From assembly GCA_964432995.1 (NCBI GenBank), contig CAYSPU010000157.1:1-13888 (forward strand): a stretch of DNA of 13,888 nucleotides. Direction: 5' to 3'. Positions within the stretch are counted from its first letter, which is position 1. Each line of letters opens with the position of its first letter. The notes under the pieces are model-generated. The model made no database searches and had not been told where the DNA came from. It worked only from the letters and a program-made list of their open reading frames with translations. Shown one piece after another: positions 6,605 through 13,888 of this stretch. The stretch comes from CAYSPU01 sp964432995. Its GTDB lineage: Bacteria > Verrucomicrobiota > Verrucomicrobiia > Limisphaerales > JAHDYP01. The position numbers and the translations under genes are program-made.

Positions 6605-7104
6605 GTCAGCACCTCTTTCGTCCGTTTTCGCAATTCTTCGAGGCCGTAGCGGTAGCGCGAGGCCGCGGTGTTGGCCGGGATCTCCAGGGCCTCGGCGATC
6701 TCGGCGAAGGTCAGTCCGCCCCAGACCTTGAGCGTGACGACCTCGCGGTAGATGTCCGGCAGTCGGTGGAGGGCACCCTGCACCCATTGGCCCAGCTCGC
6801 GGTCTTCGAGGCTGGGATCGAACCAGGCCTCGGGCACGGGTTCGCTGGCCACGCGTTCGCGGGCCGCGCGGCGGTCGTCGCTGCGGGCGAGATCGATGGC
6901 CCGCCGGTGGATGGTGGCGAATACCAGCGCCGGGGGTGGCGGCGCCCCGTTGTTCTGGCGTCGGGAAGCCTCGACCACGGCTTCCTGCACCAGGTCCTGG
7001 GCGTCGGCCTCGGAGCGGGCCTGCTGCCGCGCGTAGAGCAGGAAGCGGGAGGCGTGGTCCTCGACCCAGCGTTGCCAGTCCGTATGTGTGGGCGATTCCG
7101 CCAT
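6601..7104 (-). CDS. ECF-type sigma-70 family RNA polymerase sigma factor
   Basis: At 167 aa this has the normal ECF sigma length. Region 2 (about residues 10-80) includes the core-binding helix DAQDLVQEAVVEA and ATIHRRAIDLAR. Region 4 (about 112-160) contains LPDIYREVVTLKVWGGLTFAEIAEAL with the helix-turn-helix EIPANTAASRYRYGLEELRK. Region 3 is absent, as expected for this class. The ATG at 7104 is preferred because the MAESPT start leads straight into region 2; the longer upstream open frame has no family-like sequence. The gene is first of a three-gene operon. ECF operons are often autoregulated, but I see no clear ECF-type promoter before this start. Confidence 0.93.
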   Translation of the reverse strand: MAESPTHTDWQRWVEDHASRFLLYARQQARSEADAQDLVQEAVVEASRRQNNGAPPPPALVFATIHRRAIDLARSDDRRAARERVASEPVPEAWFDPSLEDRELGQWVQGALHRLPDIYREVVTLKVWGGLTFAEIAEALEIPANTAASRYRYGLEELRKRTKEVLT

Positions 7105-7514
7105 GCCGTTCCGTTTCCCGCTTCTACCCCCAATAGCGTCACCGGGGGAGTTTCTTGTATAGACAATATTCCGCACGGGGCGTTGTGTCGTTCGACCTTG
7201 GAGTCTGCAGGTGCCGGCCATCAACCGGGCGCATCTTGGCGATGCCCCCATCCCAGTTGGTGGGCGGGCGTCACCGTCTGGCTGCTCCGGACCGCCCGCC
7301 GTCCCGGCAGGCAGCCGCGTCACCTGCCGGACGCATTCTCGAACCATCGGCGCACTGCCGCCCAGCGCGGCCGCTGCGACCGGGGACCGGTCGCGCTCCG
7401 GACCGCCCACCGACGGGGACTGGTGCCCGACAACCTCGGGATGCACTGCCATCAGACTGTGGAGCAACTCCGCCATTGCTCCGCCAGGGCGAGGCGCTAC
7501 GATCGGGCCTCACG
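7105..7514. other. Divergent intergenic region between sigma operon and aldose epimerase gene
   Basis: These 410 bp should hold promoters for both directions. Open frames crossing it show no family-like protein sequence. An AT-rich island at about 7153-7172 (ttgtatagacaatatt) is the only promoter-like stretch but lacks a convincing -35 partner in either direction. Structure elsewhere: an 8-bp stem ccggcagg/cctgccgg (7304-7311 with 7323-7330), and a 14-bp direct repeat gctccggaccgccc at 7284-7297 and 7395-7408. Confidence 0.5.
7304..7330. repeat. 8-bp stem hairpin in the divergent spacer
   Basis: ccggcagg (7304-7311) pairs perfectly with cctgccgg (7323-7330) around an 11-base loop. It lies between the two copies of gctccggaccgccc (7284-7297, 7395-7408). 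The purpose is unknown, and chance is possible in DNA this GC-rich. Confidence 0.35.
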
Positions 7515-8675
7515 ATGAACCTTGGCTTGGCGGACATGCGGCGGATCGCAAAGACAGCCCTTCTGGCGACGGCCGTTGCCGGTTTGGCCGATGCGGCGCG
7601 CGTCGAGGCGGCGACGGACAACACCATGACTCGAGTGGAATCTGCAGAATGGGGCCGGACCGCGGACGGCCAGGTCGTTCAGCTCTACACACTGCGGAAC
7701 TGCCGCGGCACGGTCGCCAAGGTCACCAGCTTTGGCGCCATCCTGACTGAACTCCGCGTCGCTGACCGCCACGGGAAGGCGGCCAACGTGGTGATGGGTT
7801 TCGACAACCTGGACGCCTACCTGAGAGGTCATCCGGCGTTCGGGGCCACCATTGGACGCGTGGCGAACCGGATCGGGAAAGCCCGCTTCACCCTGGACGG
7901 AAAGGAATACCAATTGGCCGCCAACAACGGCCCCAACCACATTCACGGCGGGAGGAGAGGCTTCGACAAGATGGTCTGGGGATCGCGAGCGGTTCCCGCC
8001 GGCGATCGGGCGGGCGCGGTCGAGTTCGCCTACCAGAGTGCGGACGGCGAAGAAGGGTACCCGGGCAACCTCTCGGTGAAGGTGACCTACACGCTCACGG
8101 ACGACGACGAGTTGCGGATCGATTACGAGGCGACGACGGATCGTCCGACGCCGGTGAACCTGACCAATCACAGCTACTTCAACCTGGCCGGCGCGGGCGA
8201 TGTGCTGGGCCACGAACTGGCGATTGTCGCCGATCGCTACACCCCGGCCGATGCCGGCCTGATCCCCACGGGCGAGATCGCCTCCGTCGAGGGAACGCCC
8301 CTGGATTTTCGGAAGCCGATGGCGATTGGGGCACGGATCCAGCAACTGAAACCGCAACCCAACGGCTACGACCACAACTACATCCTCAACTCCGGCGGCG
8401 GCCCGCTGGCGTTGGCCGCCCGGGCCCGGGAACCGAAGAGCGGCCGCGTCCTGGAAGTGTGGACCACCGAGCCGGGCGTGCAGCTCTACACTGCCAACTG
8501 GCTGGATGGGAAACTGCGGGGGATCGACGGCGTCCAATACGTCCAGCACGGCGGTTTCTGTCTCGAGACCCAGCACTTCCCGGATTCCATCAATCAGCCG
8601 AAGTTCCCGTCCGTAGTGTTGCGCCCGGGGAAGACGTTTCGGAGCACGACGAGTTTTCGGTTTTCCGCCAGTTGA
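7515..8675 (+). CDS. galM: Exported aldose 1-epimerase (galactose mutarotase)
   Basis: The enzyme interconverts alpha and beta anomers of aldoses such as galactose. The 386-aa product has family motifs: GFDNLDAYL, FGATIGRVANRIGKARFTLDGKEYQL, NGPNHIHGG (His144), VNLTNHSYFNL (His219, the expected general acid), NGYDHNYIL (Asp286) and FCLETQHFPDS (Glu351, the expected catalytic base). All catalytic residues are in place. The N-terminus looks like a signal peptide (MRRIAKTALLATAVAGLADA), so the enzyme probably works in the periplasm. Start choice is between ATG 7515 and ATG 7536; the latter gives a more typical signal peptide with Arg-Arg directly after Met, and neither has a strong ribosome-binding site. 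Its TGA stop lies inside the -35 box of the recA promoter. It stands alone rather than in a gal operon. Confidence 0.93.
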   Translation: MNLGLADMRRIAKTALLATAVAGLADAARVEAATDNTMTRVESAEWGRTADGQVVQLYTLRNCRGTVAKVTSFGAILTELRVADRHGKAANVVMGFDNLDAYLRGHPAFGATIGRVANRIGKARFTLDGKEYQLAANNGPNHIHGGRRGFDKMVWGSRAVPAGDRAGAVEFAYQSADGEEGYPGNLSVKVTYTLTDDDELRIDYEATTDRPTPVNLTNHSYFNLAGAGDVLGHELAIVADRYTPADAGLIPTGEIASVEGTPLDFRKPMAIGARIQQLKPQPNGYDHNYILNSGGGPLALAARAREPKSGRVLEVWTTEPGVQLYTANWLDGKLRGIDGVQYVQHGGFCLETQHFPDSINQPKFPSVVLRPGKTFRSTTSFRFSAS

Positions 8676-8700
8676 CTTGGCTGGGGGGGTTCGTTATACG
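8672..8700 (+). promoter_or_regulatory. Sigma-70-type promoter of recA
   Basis: TTGACT (8672-8677) and TATACG (8695-8700) are separated by exactly 17 bp, close to the TTGACA-17-TATAAT consensus. The predicted start near 8707 leaves a leader of less than 20 bases before the recA ATG. The -35 box includes the TGA stop of the upstream epimerase gene. No obvious LexA-type inverted repeat overlaps it. Confidence 0.6.
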
Positions 8701-8711
8701 CACTAGAAAAC

Positions 8712-8718
8712 AAGGAGG
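8712..8718 (+). promoter_or_regulatory. Strong Shine-Dalgarno of recA
   Basis: AAGGAGG lies 6 bases before the ATG at 8725. It is the best ribosome-binding site in the window, as suits an abundant protein, and it fixes the recA start. Confidence 0.85.
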
Positions 8719-8724
8719 CATTCG

Positions 8725-9798
<1,074 letters not shown>

Positions 9799-10115
9799 AG
9801 GTGCGCCCCCCTCCACCGCGGCCGATCCCTTGGCCAGCCGCGTGTTGTGGGCGTCCGCACGTCGACGCTCCCTCCAGGGGAAGGTGCCTTGCCGGCGGGG
9901 GTGCGGCCGTCCCCGGCCGCAGCAACGCGCGACCGCGCGAAGGCTGCCCCTGCTCCCGGGGCGTCCTCCGACAACGGGGGTCCCTGCGCCCGAGGACGGG
10001 CGCACTCCCGCGGACGTTCCGGCGGGGCACAGTGGACGTCGCACCCCGGCGGGCCCACCACGCTCCTGCGGGCGCGTGGAGCAACCGCAAGCGAACCAGC
10101 GCCACCGTGCTCGGC
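9799..10115. other. GC-rich spacer with hairpins between recA and protease gene
   Basis: No separate gene is visible in these 317 bp. A perfect 7-bp hairpin, gcggccg (9903-9909) with cggccgc (9914-9920), has a tccc loop. An imperfect GC-rich stem near 9817-9843 (cgcggcc...ggccagccgcg) could end recA transcripts but has no T run. The protease reading frame is open through the whole spacer, so a start somewhat upstream of 10116 cannot be excluded. Confidence 0.45.
9903..9920. repeat. Perfect GC-rich hairpin downstream of recA
   Basis: gcggccg and cggccgc flank a tccc loop within the stretch gtgcggccgtccccggccgc. Its look is that of a short interspersed palindrome rather than a rho-independent terminator, because no T run follows. 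Confidence 0.4.
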
Positions 10116-11159
10116 ATGCTGTTGGGCCTCGCTCTGTCGGCCTCCTCGTCCGCGCACGCCATCATCTTCTACTCCACCGGGGACCCGGCCTACAACACGA
10201 ACGCCCCGGCAGGCGAGTTGGCCGGCAGCGGCTGGGAGCTGCAGGGACGCTGGAGGGTCTTCCTGGGAACGCCAATTGCCCCTTACTACTTCCTGACGGC
10301 CGGCCACCTCGGAGGGGCGATTGGCGAAACGTTCCAGTTCCAGGGGGCCACCTACACAACCTCGGCCTTCTTCGATGACCCGGCGACGGACCTGCGCATT
10401 TGGCGCGTGCGGGAGGAGTTCCCGGTGCATGCCGCGTTGTACACCAACCGGGATGAGGCCGGCCGCGACCTCGTGGCCTTCGGCCGGGGCACCCGTCGCG
10501 GAGCGGTGGTCACCGTGGCCGCGCCCGGACCGGGGCAGAGCGAGGAGCGGGGTTGGTATTACGGCGGGCAGGACGGCGTGATGCGCTGGGGCCAGAACCG
10601 GGTGGAGACCACGGCCGACGGCGGACCGACTGTGGGCGAGGTTCTGGTGGCGAACTTCGATGCCGACGGCGGGACCAACGAATGTCACCTGTCGACGGGC
10701 GATTCGGGGGGCGCGCTGTTCCTGCACGATGGCGCCGGGTGGAAGCTGGCCGGAATCCACTACTCCGTAGACGGCCCGTTCTATGTTGAGGCAAACGGGA
10801 CCAATTTCATCGCCGCGCTCTACGACCAGGGTGGTCTGTTCTACAAGGAGGGAACCAACTGGCTGACGTATCCCCAGAGCCAACCCGGCGCGTTCTACTC
10901 GACGCGCGTCTCCTCCCGATTGGAGTGGATCGAACAGGTCCTGGCGCAGCCGATCCCGCCGGTTCTGCAGGCGGCTCCGGCTCTTCCCGGAACGTTTCAG
11001 GATGCAGCCGGGGTGACGGTGGACGAGGCCCGGCGCACGCTGACACTGCCTGTGCCCGCCGAACCTCGGTTCTATCGGTTGCGCGCCTTGGATCCGGTGC
11101 GGATCCAATCGATCACGGTACAGGGAACGAGCTTGGTGGTTGCCTACGAGTTCCTGTAG
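10116..11159 (+). CDS. Secreted trypsin-like serine protease
   Basis: From ATG 10116 the product is 347 aa. The catalytic triad of the chymotrypsin fold is visible in the right order: FLTAGHLGG (His64), DDPATDLRIWRV (Asp92) and STGDSGGALFL (Ser187, with the GDSGG oxyanion motif). The N-terminus MLLGLALSASSSAHA is the hydrophobic core and cleavage site of a signal peptide, but the positive n-region (NRKRTSATV) lies just upstream in the same frame. A GTG at 10107 or one near 10032 may therefore be the real start. The protease domain ends by about residue 265; the last 80 residues (from PPVLQAAPALPG) are a Pro/Val-rich extension with a beta-rich look, perhaps a binding domain. Substrate unknown. 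No operon partner: the next gene converges 49 bp away. Confidence 0.85.
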   Translation: MLLGLALSASSSAHAIIFYSTGDPAYNTNAPAGELAGSGWELQGRWRVFLGTPIAPYYFLTAGHLGGAIGETFQFQGATYTTSAFFDDPATDLRIWRVREEFPVHAALYTNRDEAGRDLVAFGRGTRRGAVVTVAAPGPGQSEERGWYYGGQDGVMRWGQNRVETTADGGPTVGEVLVANFDADGGTNECHLSTGDSGGALFLHDGAGWKLAGIHYSVDGPFYVEANGTNFIAALYDQGGLFYKEGTNWLTYPQSQPGAFYSTRVSSRLEWIEQVLAQPIPPVLQAAPALPGTFQDAAGVTVDEARRTLTLPVPAEPRFYRLRALDPVRIQSITVQGTSLVVAYEFL

Positions 11160-11208
11160 GGGCTCCGGGCAGAGCGCATCTTGGCACCGCCCCTCCAGGC
11201 AGCAGCGG

Positions 11209-12078
11209 CTATTGCTTCTCGGCTTCTTTCTTCTGCTGCTGCTCGCGGATCATCCGGTCGGCGTCTTCCTTCTTGATAACCTCGACCTTGGCGCCCTTTT
11301 CCATCTCTTCCTTGGAAGGGACCTTGATGATGTCGCTGGTGACGACCTGCGGCGTGCCCGGGGTGGGAGGCGGGGTGGCCGTGGCCGTGAAGGAGATCAG
11401 CTCCACCTCGAAGACCAGAGTCGCGTTGGGGCCGATCTTGTTGCCGGAGCCGCGCTCGCCATACCCCAGCTCGCTGGGGATGAAGAGCTGCCATTTGGCA
11501 CCGGACTTCATCAACTGCAGCGCTTCGGTCCAGCCCTTGACGACGCGGTTGACCTGGAACGTGGCCGGCTGCCCGCGCGTGTACGAGCTGTCGAACTCCG
11601 TGCCGTCGATCAGTGTGCCGCGGTAGTTGACCGTGACTGTGTCGTTTGACTTTGGCGACCCGCCGTTGCCCTCGGTCAAGATCTTGTATTGCAGGCCGCT
11701 GGGCAGGGTCTGGACGCCGGGCTTGGTCTTGTTTTCTGCGAGGAACTTCTCCCCTTCGGCGCGGTTCTTCTCCCCCAACTGCTTGCGTTTCTCGGCCCGC
11801 TTGGCCATGTGCTCACGCTGGTAATCACTGAGGACCTTCCGCATCTCCGTCTCGTTGAAGACGGTGGGCTTGTTCTGCAGGGCGTCGTTCAGACCCCGGA
11901 AGAGGAGGTCGGGATCGATGGGCACCTCATCATTGCGGAACTGGTTGCCGAGGTTCATCCCGATGGCGTAGCTGACCCTCGACTTTGTGTCCTTCAGTTC
12001 GGCGTTGTCCTGGGCGAACAAGGGGGCGACCAGCAAGCTGGCCGACAATGCGAATGCGAGTTTCCCAATACGTTTCAT
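11209..12078 (-). CDS. Exported FKBP-type peptidyl-prolyl cis-trans isomerase
   Basis: The 289-aa product begins with a signal peptide (MKRIGKLAFALSASLLVAPLFAQ). An FKBP N-terminal dimerisation-type helical domain follows (about 25-118, with VSYAIGMNLGNQF), then the FKBP catalytic domain (about 121-230). The pocket residues known from FKBP12 are conserved: Tyr152 (NYRG), Phe162-Asp163 (EFDSS), Trp183 (VKGW), Tyr206 (LGYGERG) and Phe223 (VFEVEL). This is the FkpA/Mip layout of periplasmic foldases that speed proline isomerisation in secreted proteins. An extra C-terminal tail of about 59 residues starts with a Thr/Pro linker (TATATPPPTPGTP) and ends in a highly charged Lys/Glu/Gln helix, which is unusual for the family. 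The gene lies 49 bp after the PQQ-repeat gene on the same strand and is probably co-transcribed with it. GAAAGG upstream of the ATG is a plausible ribosome-binding site. Confidence 0.93.
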   Translation of the reverse strand: MKRIGKLAFALSASLLVAPLFAQDNAELKDTKSRVSYAIGMNLGNQFRNDEVPIDPDLLFRGLNDALQNKPTVFNETEMRKVLSDYQREHMAKRAEKRKQLGEKNRAEGEKFLAENKTKPGVQTLPSGLQYKILTEGNGGSPKSNDTVTVNYRGTLIDGTEFDSSYTRGQPATFQVNRVVKGWTEALQLMKSGAKWQLFIPSELGYGERGSGNKIGPNATLVFEVELISFTATATPPPTPGTPQVVTSDIIKVPSKEEMEKGAKVEVIKKEDADRMIREQQQKKEAEKQ

Positions 12079-12127
12079 CCAATGCCTTTCGTTGCGTCGG
12101 GGGATTATTCAGGCGAGCCCGGGAATT

Positions 12128-13804
12128 TCAATGGGATTCTGGGGCCTGGTAAAGGGCGTAGAGATGGCTGCTGGTCTGGAGATAGAGGACGCCGCCGGCC
12201 ACTACCGGCGTTCCGTAGATGGGGGCGGGGAACGCGGTTTCGCTGAGGACCTTCTTCTCCCGGGCGGCGGCGAGCACGATGAACTCGCCGTCTTCGTCCC
12301 CGGCATAGACCTTGCCATCGGCGACCAAGGTGGAGCCCCACATGTGGGCCTTGAGATCGTGAGTCCAGTAGTGCCGACCGGTCTCGGCGTCGAGACAGTA
12401 AATGAACCCGGAGAGATCGCCGGCGAACAGCAGGCCGGTCTCGGGGTCGATCGAAACGGTCGACAGGCTGCGGTAGATCTTTTTGTACGACCAGACGAGG
12501 CCGGTTTCCGTGATATCCCCCGTCTTCGTGGCATCGAAACAGACCAGGTGGCCCGCGCCCTCGCCGTGTTCGGGGTCCTGGCCGATGGTGACGTAGACCC
12601 GGTTCTTGTAAAAGACCGGCGTGCTGTTGATCTCGCTGGGACCCTCCGCCGACGGATACTTCACCGGCTGGCCGTCCTTCCCGGTCCGGTATTCCGGGGG
12701 GTTGGCGTCGGCCTTCCATACCACCCGGAGGTGGCTGTTGGTCCCCTGCTTCACGGGCAGGGCGTCGAAGGCGTAAACCCAGCCGTCGCCGGCGCCAAAA
12801 AACACCAGCGGACGCCCGTTGACGACGCCGGCCGAAGGCGAACCCCATTGGCCGTGGAGGACGCGCGGACTGATGCCGGCGTTCTCCTCGCCGGCGAGCC
12901 GACCGGTCTTCTTGTCCACCGCAATGAAGCTGGGGGAGAATGGCGCCGGGATGTTGGTCTGCGTCCAGTCCTGTCCGTTGGCCGTGCACACGTAGACGAG
13001 GTCGCCCTGCACGACCGGCGAGCAACTCGAGGCGTTGTGCGGGAAGACACCAAGCTCGTCCATCATGTCGTATACCCAGATGATGTCGGCATCCCGGGGG
13101 CCGATTTGTGCCGGCGGTTTTCCCGTGTCCCGGGTCACGTAGGCCGCCTCATCCCGGAAGGGGCCGTCGTTGCCGTCGGCCATCCCCTGCAGGTCGAGGC
13201 ACACCAGCTCGCATCGGCTGGTCACCAGGTAGACGTTCTTTCCCTCAACACGAGCCGAGGAAAGAATACCGATGCTCTCCCAGTCGTTCACCTGGCCCGA
13301 CTTCAGCTTCGGAACCACCAACTGCCAGAGCAATTCCCCGGTTTTCGCGTCCAGGCAGAGCAAGAGGCTGCGGTCGCCCTGGTGCTGGGGGTCGCGGGGT
13401 GGGTCGTTGTTCGTGCCGACCAGGACGCGGCCTTGGGCGACGGTGACGTTTCCGTAGCTTTGGGAGCCGAGCCGGGCCACCCACTTCACGTTCCGGGTCG
13501 TGGCCGGATCGACCTCCTCGGTTCCGCGCTTGAACTTGCCGGCGTCGAAGCTCGAGGGCAGCCCCTTGGCCGGGGAGTACATGTTGCGGGCGTCGGTGCC
13601 GCCCCACTGCGGCCAGTCGTCGGCGCGACCGGTGGCGAGGAGGGAGGCGAGGGCGACTGGCCAGAGCCAACGGGCGAGCCCGGGAAGCCTTGGCGTCGAA
13701 CCAACGTGCGGTTCCCGGGTGGGGAGCGGCGACGATGCCGGGGGCCGGTGCGGACGTTGCTCCGGCGCACGGGGTGACGGACGAGCATTGGCTTGCAGGC
13801 TCAT
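12128..13804 (-). CDS. Exported PQQ-repeat (BamB-like) beta-propeller protein
   Basis: From ATG 13804 the protein has 558 aa. It opens with an unusually long basic and Pro-rich leader (about 40 residues), then a hydrophobic segment LARWLWPVALASLLA and a likely cleavage near GRA/DDWPQWGG. The rest is a string of quinoprotein-type propeller blades, each with a strand pattern ending in a Gly-rich turn and Trp: CLDAKTGELLWQL, VDKKTGRLAGEE, YAFDALPVKQG, CFDATKTGDI, CLDAETGRHYWTHDL and a final GTPVVAGGVLYLQTSSHLYAL. Such proteins are common in Planctomycetota and Verrucomicrobiota. Most are non-catalytic propellers, and I see no dehydrogenase-specific cysteine pair or heme motif. An in-frame GTG at 13873 is an alternative start, and the frame is open to the right edge. 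The downstream FKBP gene (49 bp away) suggests an extracytoplasmic folding or assembly context. The substrate or partner is unknown. Confidence 0.85.
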   Translation of the reverse strand: MSLQANARPSPRAPEQRPHRPPASSPLPTREPHVGSTPRLPGLARWLWPVALASLLATGRADDWPQWGGTDARNMYSPAKGLPSSFDAGKFKRGTEEVDPATTRNVKWVARLGSQSYGNVTVAQGRVLVGTNNDPPRDPQHQGDRSLLLCLDAKTGELLWQLVVPKLKSGQVNDWESIGILSSARVEGKNVYLVTSRCELVCLDLQGMADGNDGPFRDEAAYVTRDTGKPPAQIGPRDADIIWVYDMMDELGVFPHNASSCSPVVQGDLVYVCTANGQDWTQTNIPAPFSPSFIAVDKKTGRLAGEENAGISPRVLHGQWGSPSAGVVNGRPLVFFGAGDGWVYAFDALPVKQGTNSHLRVVWKADANPPEYRTGKDGQPVKYPSAEGPSEINSTPVFYKNRVYVTIGQDPEHGEGAGHLVCFDATKTGDITETGLVWSYKKIYRSLSTVSIDPETGLLFAGDLSGFIYCLDAETGRHYWTHDLKAHMWGSTLVADGKVYAGDEDGEFIVLAAAREKKVLSETAFPAPIYGTPVVAGGVLYLQTSSHLYALYQAPESH

Positions 13805-13888
13805 GAGCGCTTCAGGATCTGCCGTACACCCCAAGGGTTGGGGCACAGAAGCGCGTTGTCCAGGAAAAGACACCGCTCCGCAGCAGTT
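13805..13888. other. Right-edge sequence upstream of the PQQ-repeat gene
   Basis: These 84 bp precede the chosen start of the minus-strand PQQ-repeat gene. The coding frame remains open through them to the window edge, with a possible GTG start at 13873. No good Shine-Dalgarno is seen before either start, and no promoter can be called. Confidence 0.35.

Noticed and set aside
7150..7175. Possible promoter in the AT-rich island ttgtatagacaatatt
   Set aside because: A TATA-like -10 can be drawn in both directions but no matching -35 lies at a normal distance, and no ECF-type GGAAC/CGTC pair is visible.
7497..8576. 359-aa minus-strand open frame opposite the aldose epimerase gene
   Set aside because: No family features; the opposite strand contains all catalytic motifs of aldose 1-epimerase.
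11158..11194. Possible bidirectional terminator between the protease and FKBP genes
   Set aside because: Only a 6-bp aggggc/gcccct stem with a long loop and no T run; too weak to call.

Overview
The window comes from a high-GC bacterium, most likely a Verrucomicrobiota (or closely related PVC-group) chromosome. The pointers are a secreted, planctomycete/verrucomicrobial-style PQQ-repeat protein, an ECF sigma / anti-sigma / PDZ operon, an exported aldose 1-epimerase, and intergenic spaces filled with short palindromic repeat-like elements. This placement is inferred from gene style only. There is no rRNA or tRNA in the window, and I see no CRISPR array or transposase gene.

Layout. (1) At the left edge is the 3' part of a large TIM-barrel glycoside-hydrolase-like gene on + (to 1849), followed by a small HEAT-repeat-like ORF on + (1861-2373). 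(2) Next is a 680-bp spacer rich in hairpins, then a class I CPD photolyase on + (3058-4476). (3) A convergent spacer (4477-4862) carries a 30+30-bp inverted repeat and a perfect 38-bp palindrome. (4) A tightly packed minus-strand operon follows: ECF sigma factor (7104-6601), single-pass anti-sigma-like protein (6604-6110) and exported PDZ protein with a poly-proline tail (6080-4863). (5) After a 410-bp divergent spacer comes a + strand exported aldose 1-epimerase (7515-8675). Its stop codon lies inside the -35 box of a good sigma-70-type promoter for recA (8725-9798). (6) A GC-rich hairpin spacer precedes a secreted trypsin-like serine protease on + (about 10116-11159). (7) Converging on it from the minus strand are an exported PQQ-repeat beta-propeller protein (13804-12128) and, 49 bp downstream, an exported FKBP-type prolyl isomerase with a charged C-terminal tail (12078-11209).

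How the genes may work together. Photolyase and RecA both serve DNA repair, but different genes separate them and nothing shows co-regulation. The sigma/anti-sigma/PDZ set looks like a self-contained envelope-signalling unit: the sigma and anti-sigma genes overlap by ATGA, and the PDZ gene starts 29 bp later. The PQQ protein and the FKBP foldase may be co-transcribed and both act outside the cytoplasm. The remaining genes look like ordinary chromosomal neighbours. No defence island, phage or conjugative module is visible. The most unusual material is the non-coding palindromic elements, the three-gene sigma operon, and an in-frame 9-bp tandem repeat inside the photolyase gene.
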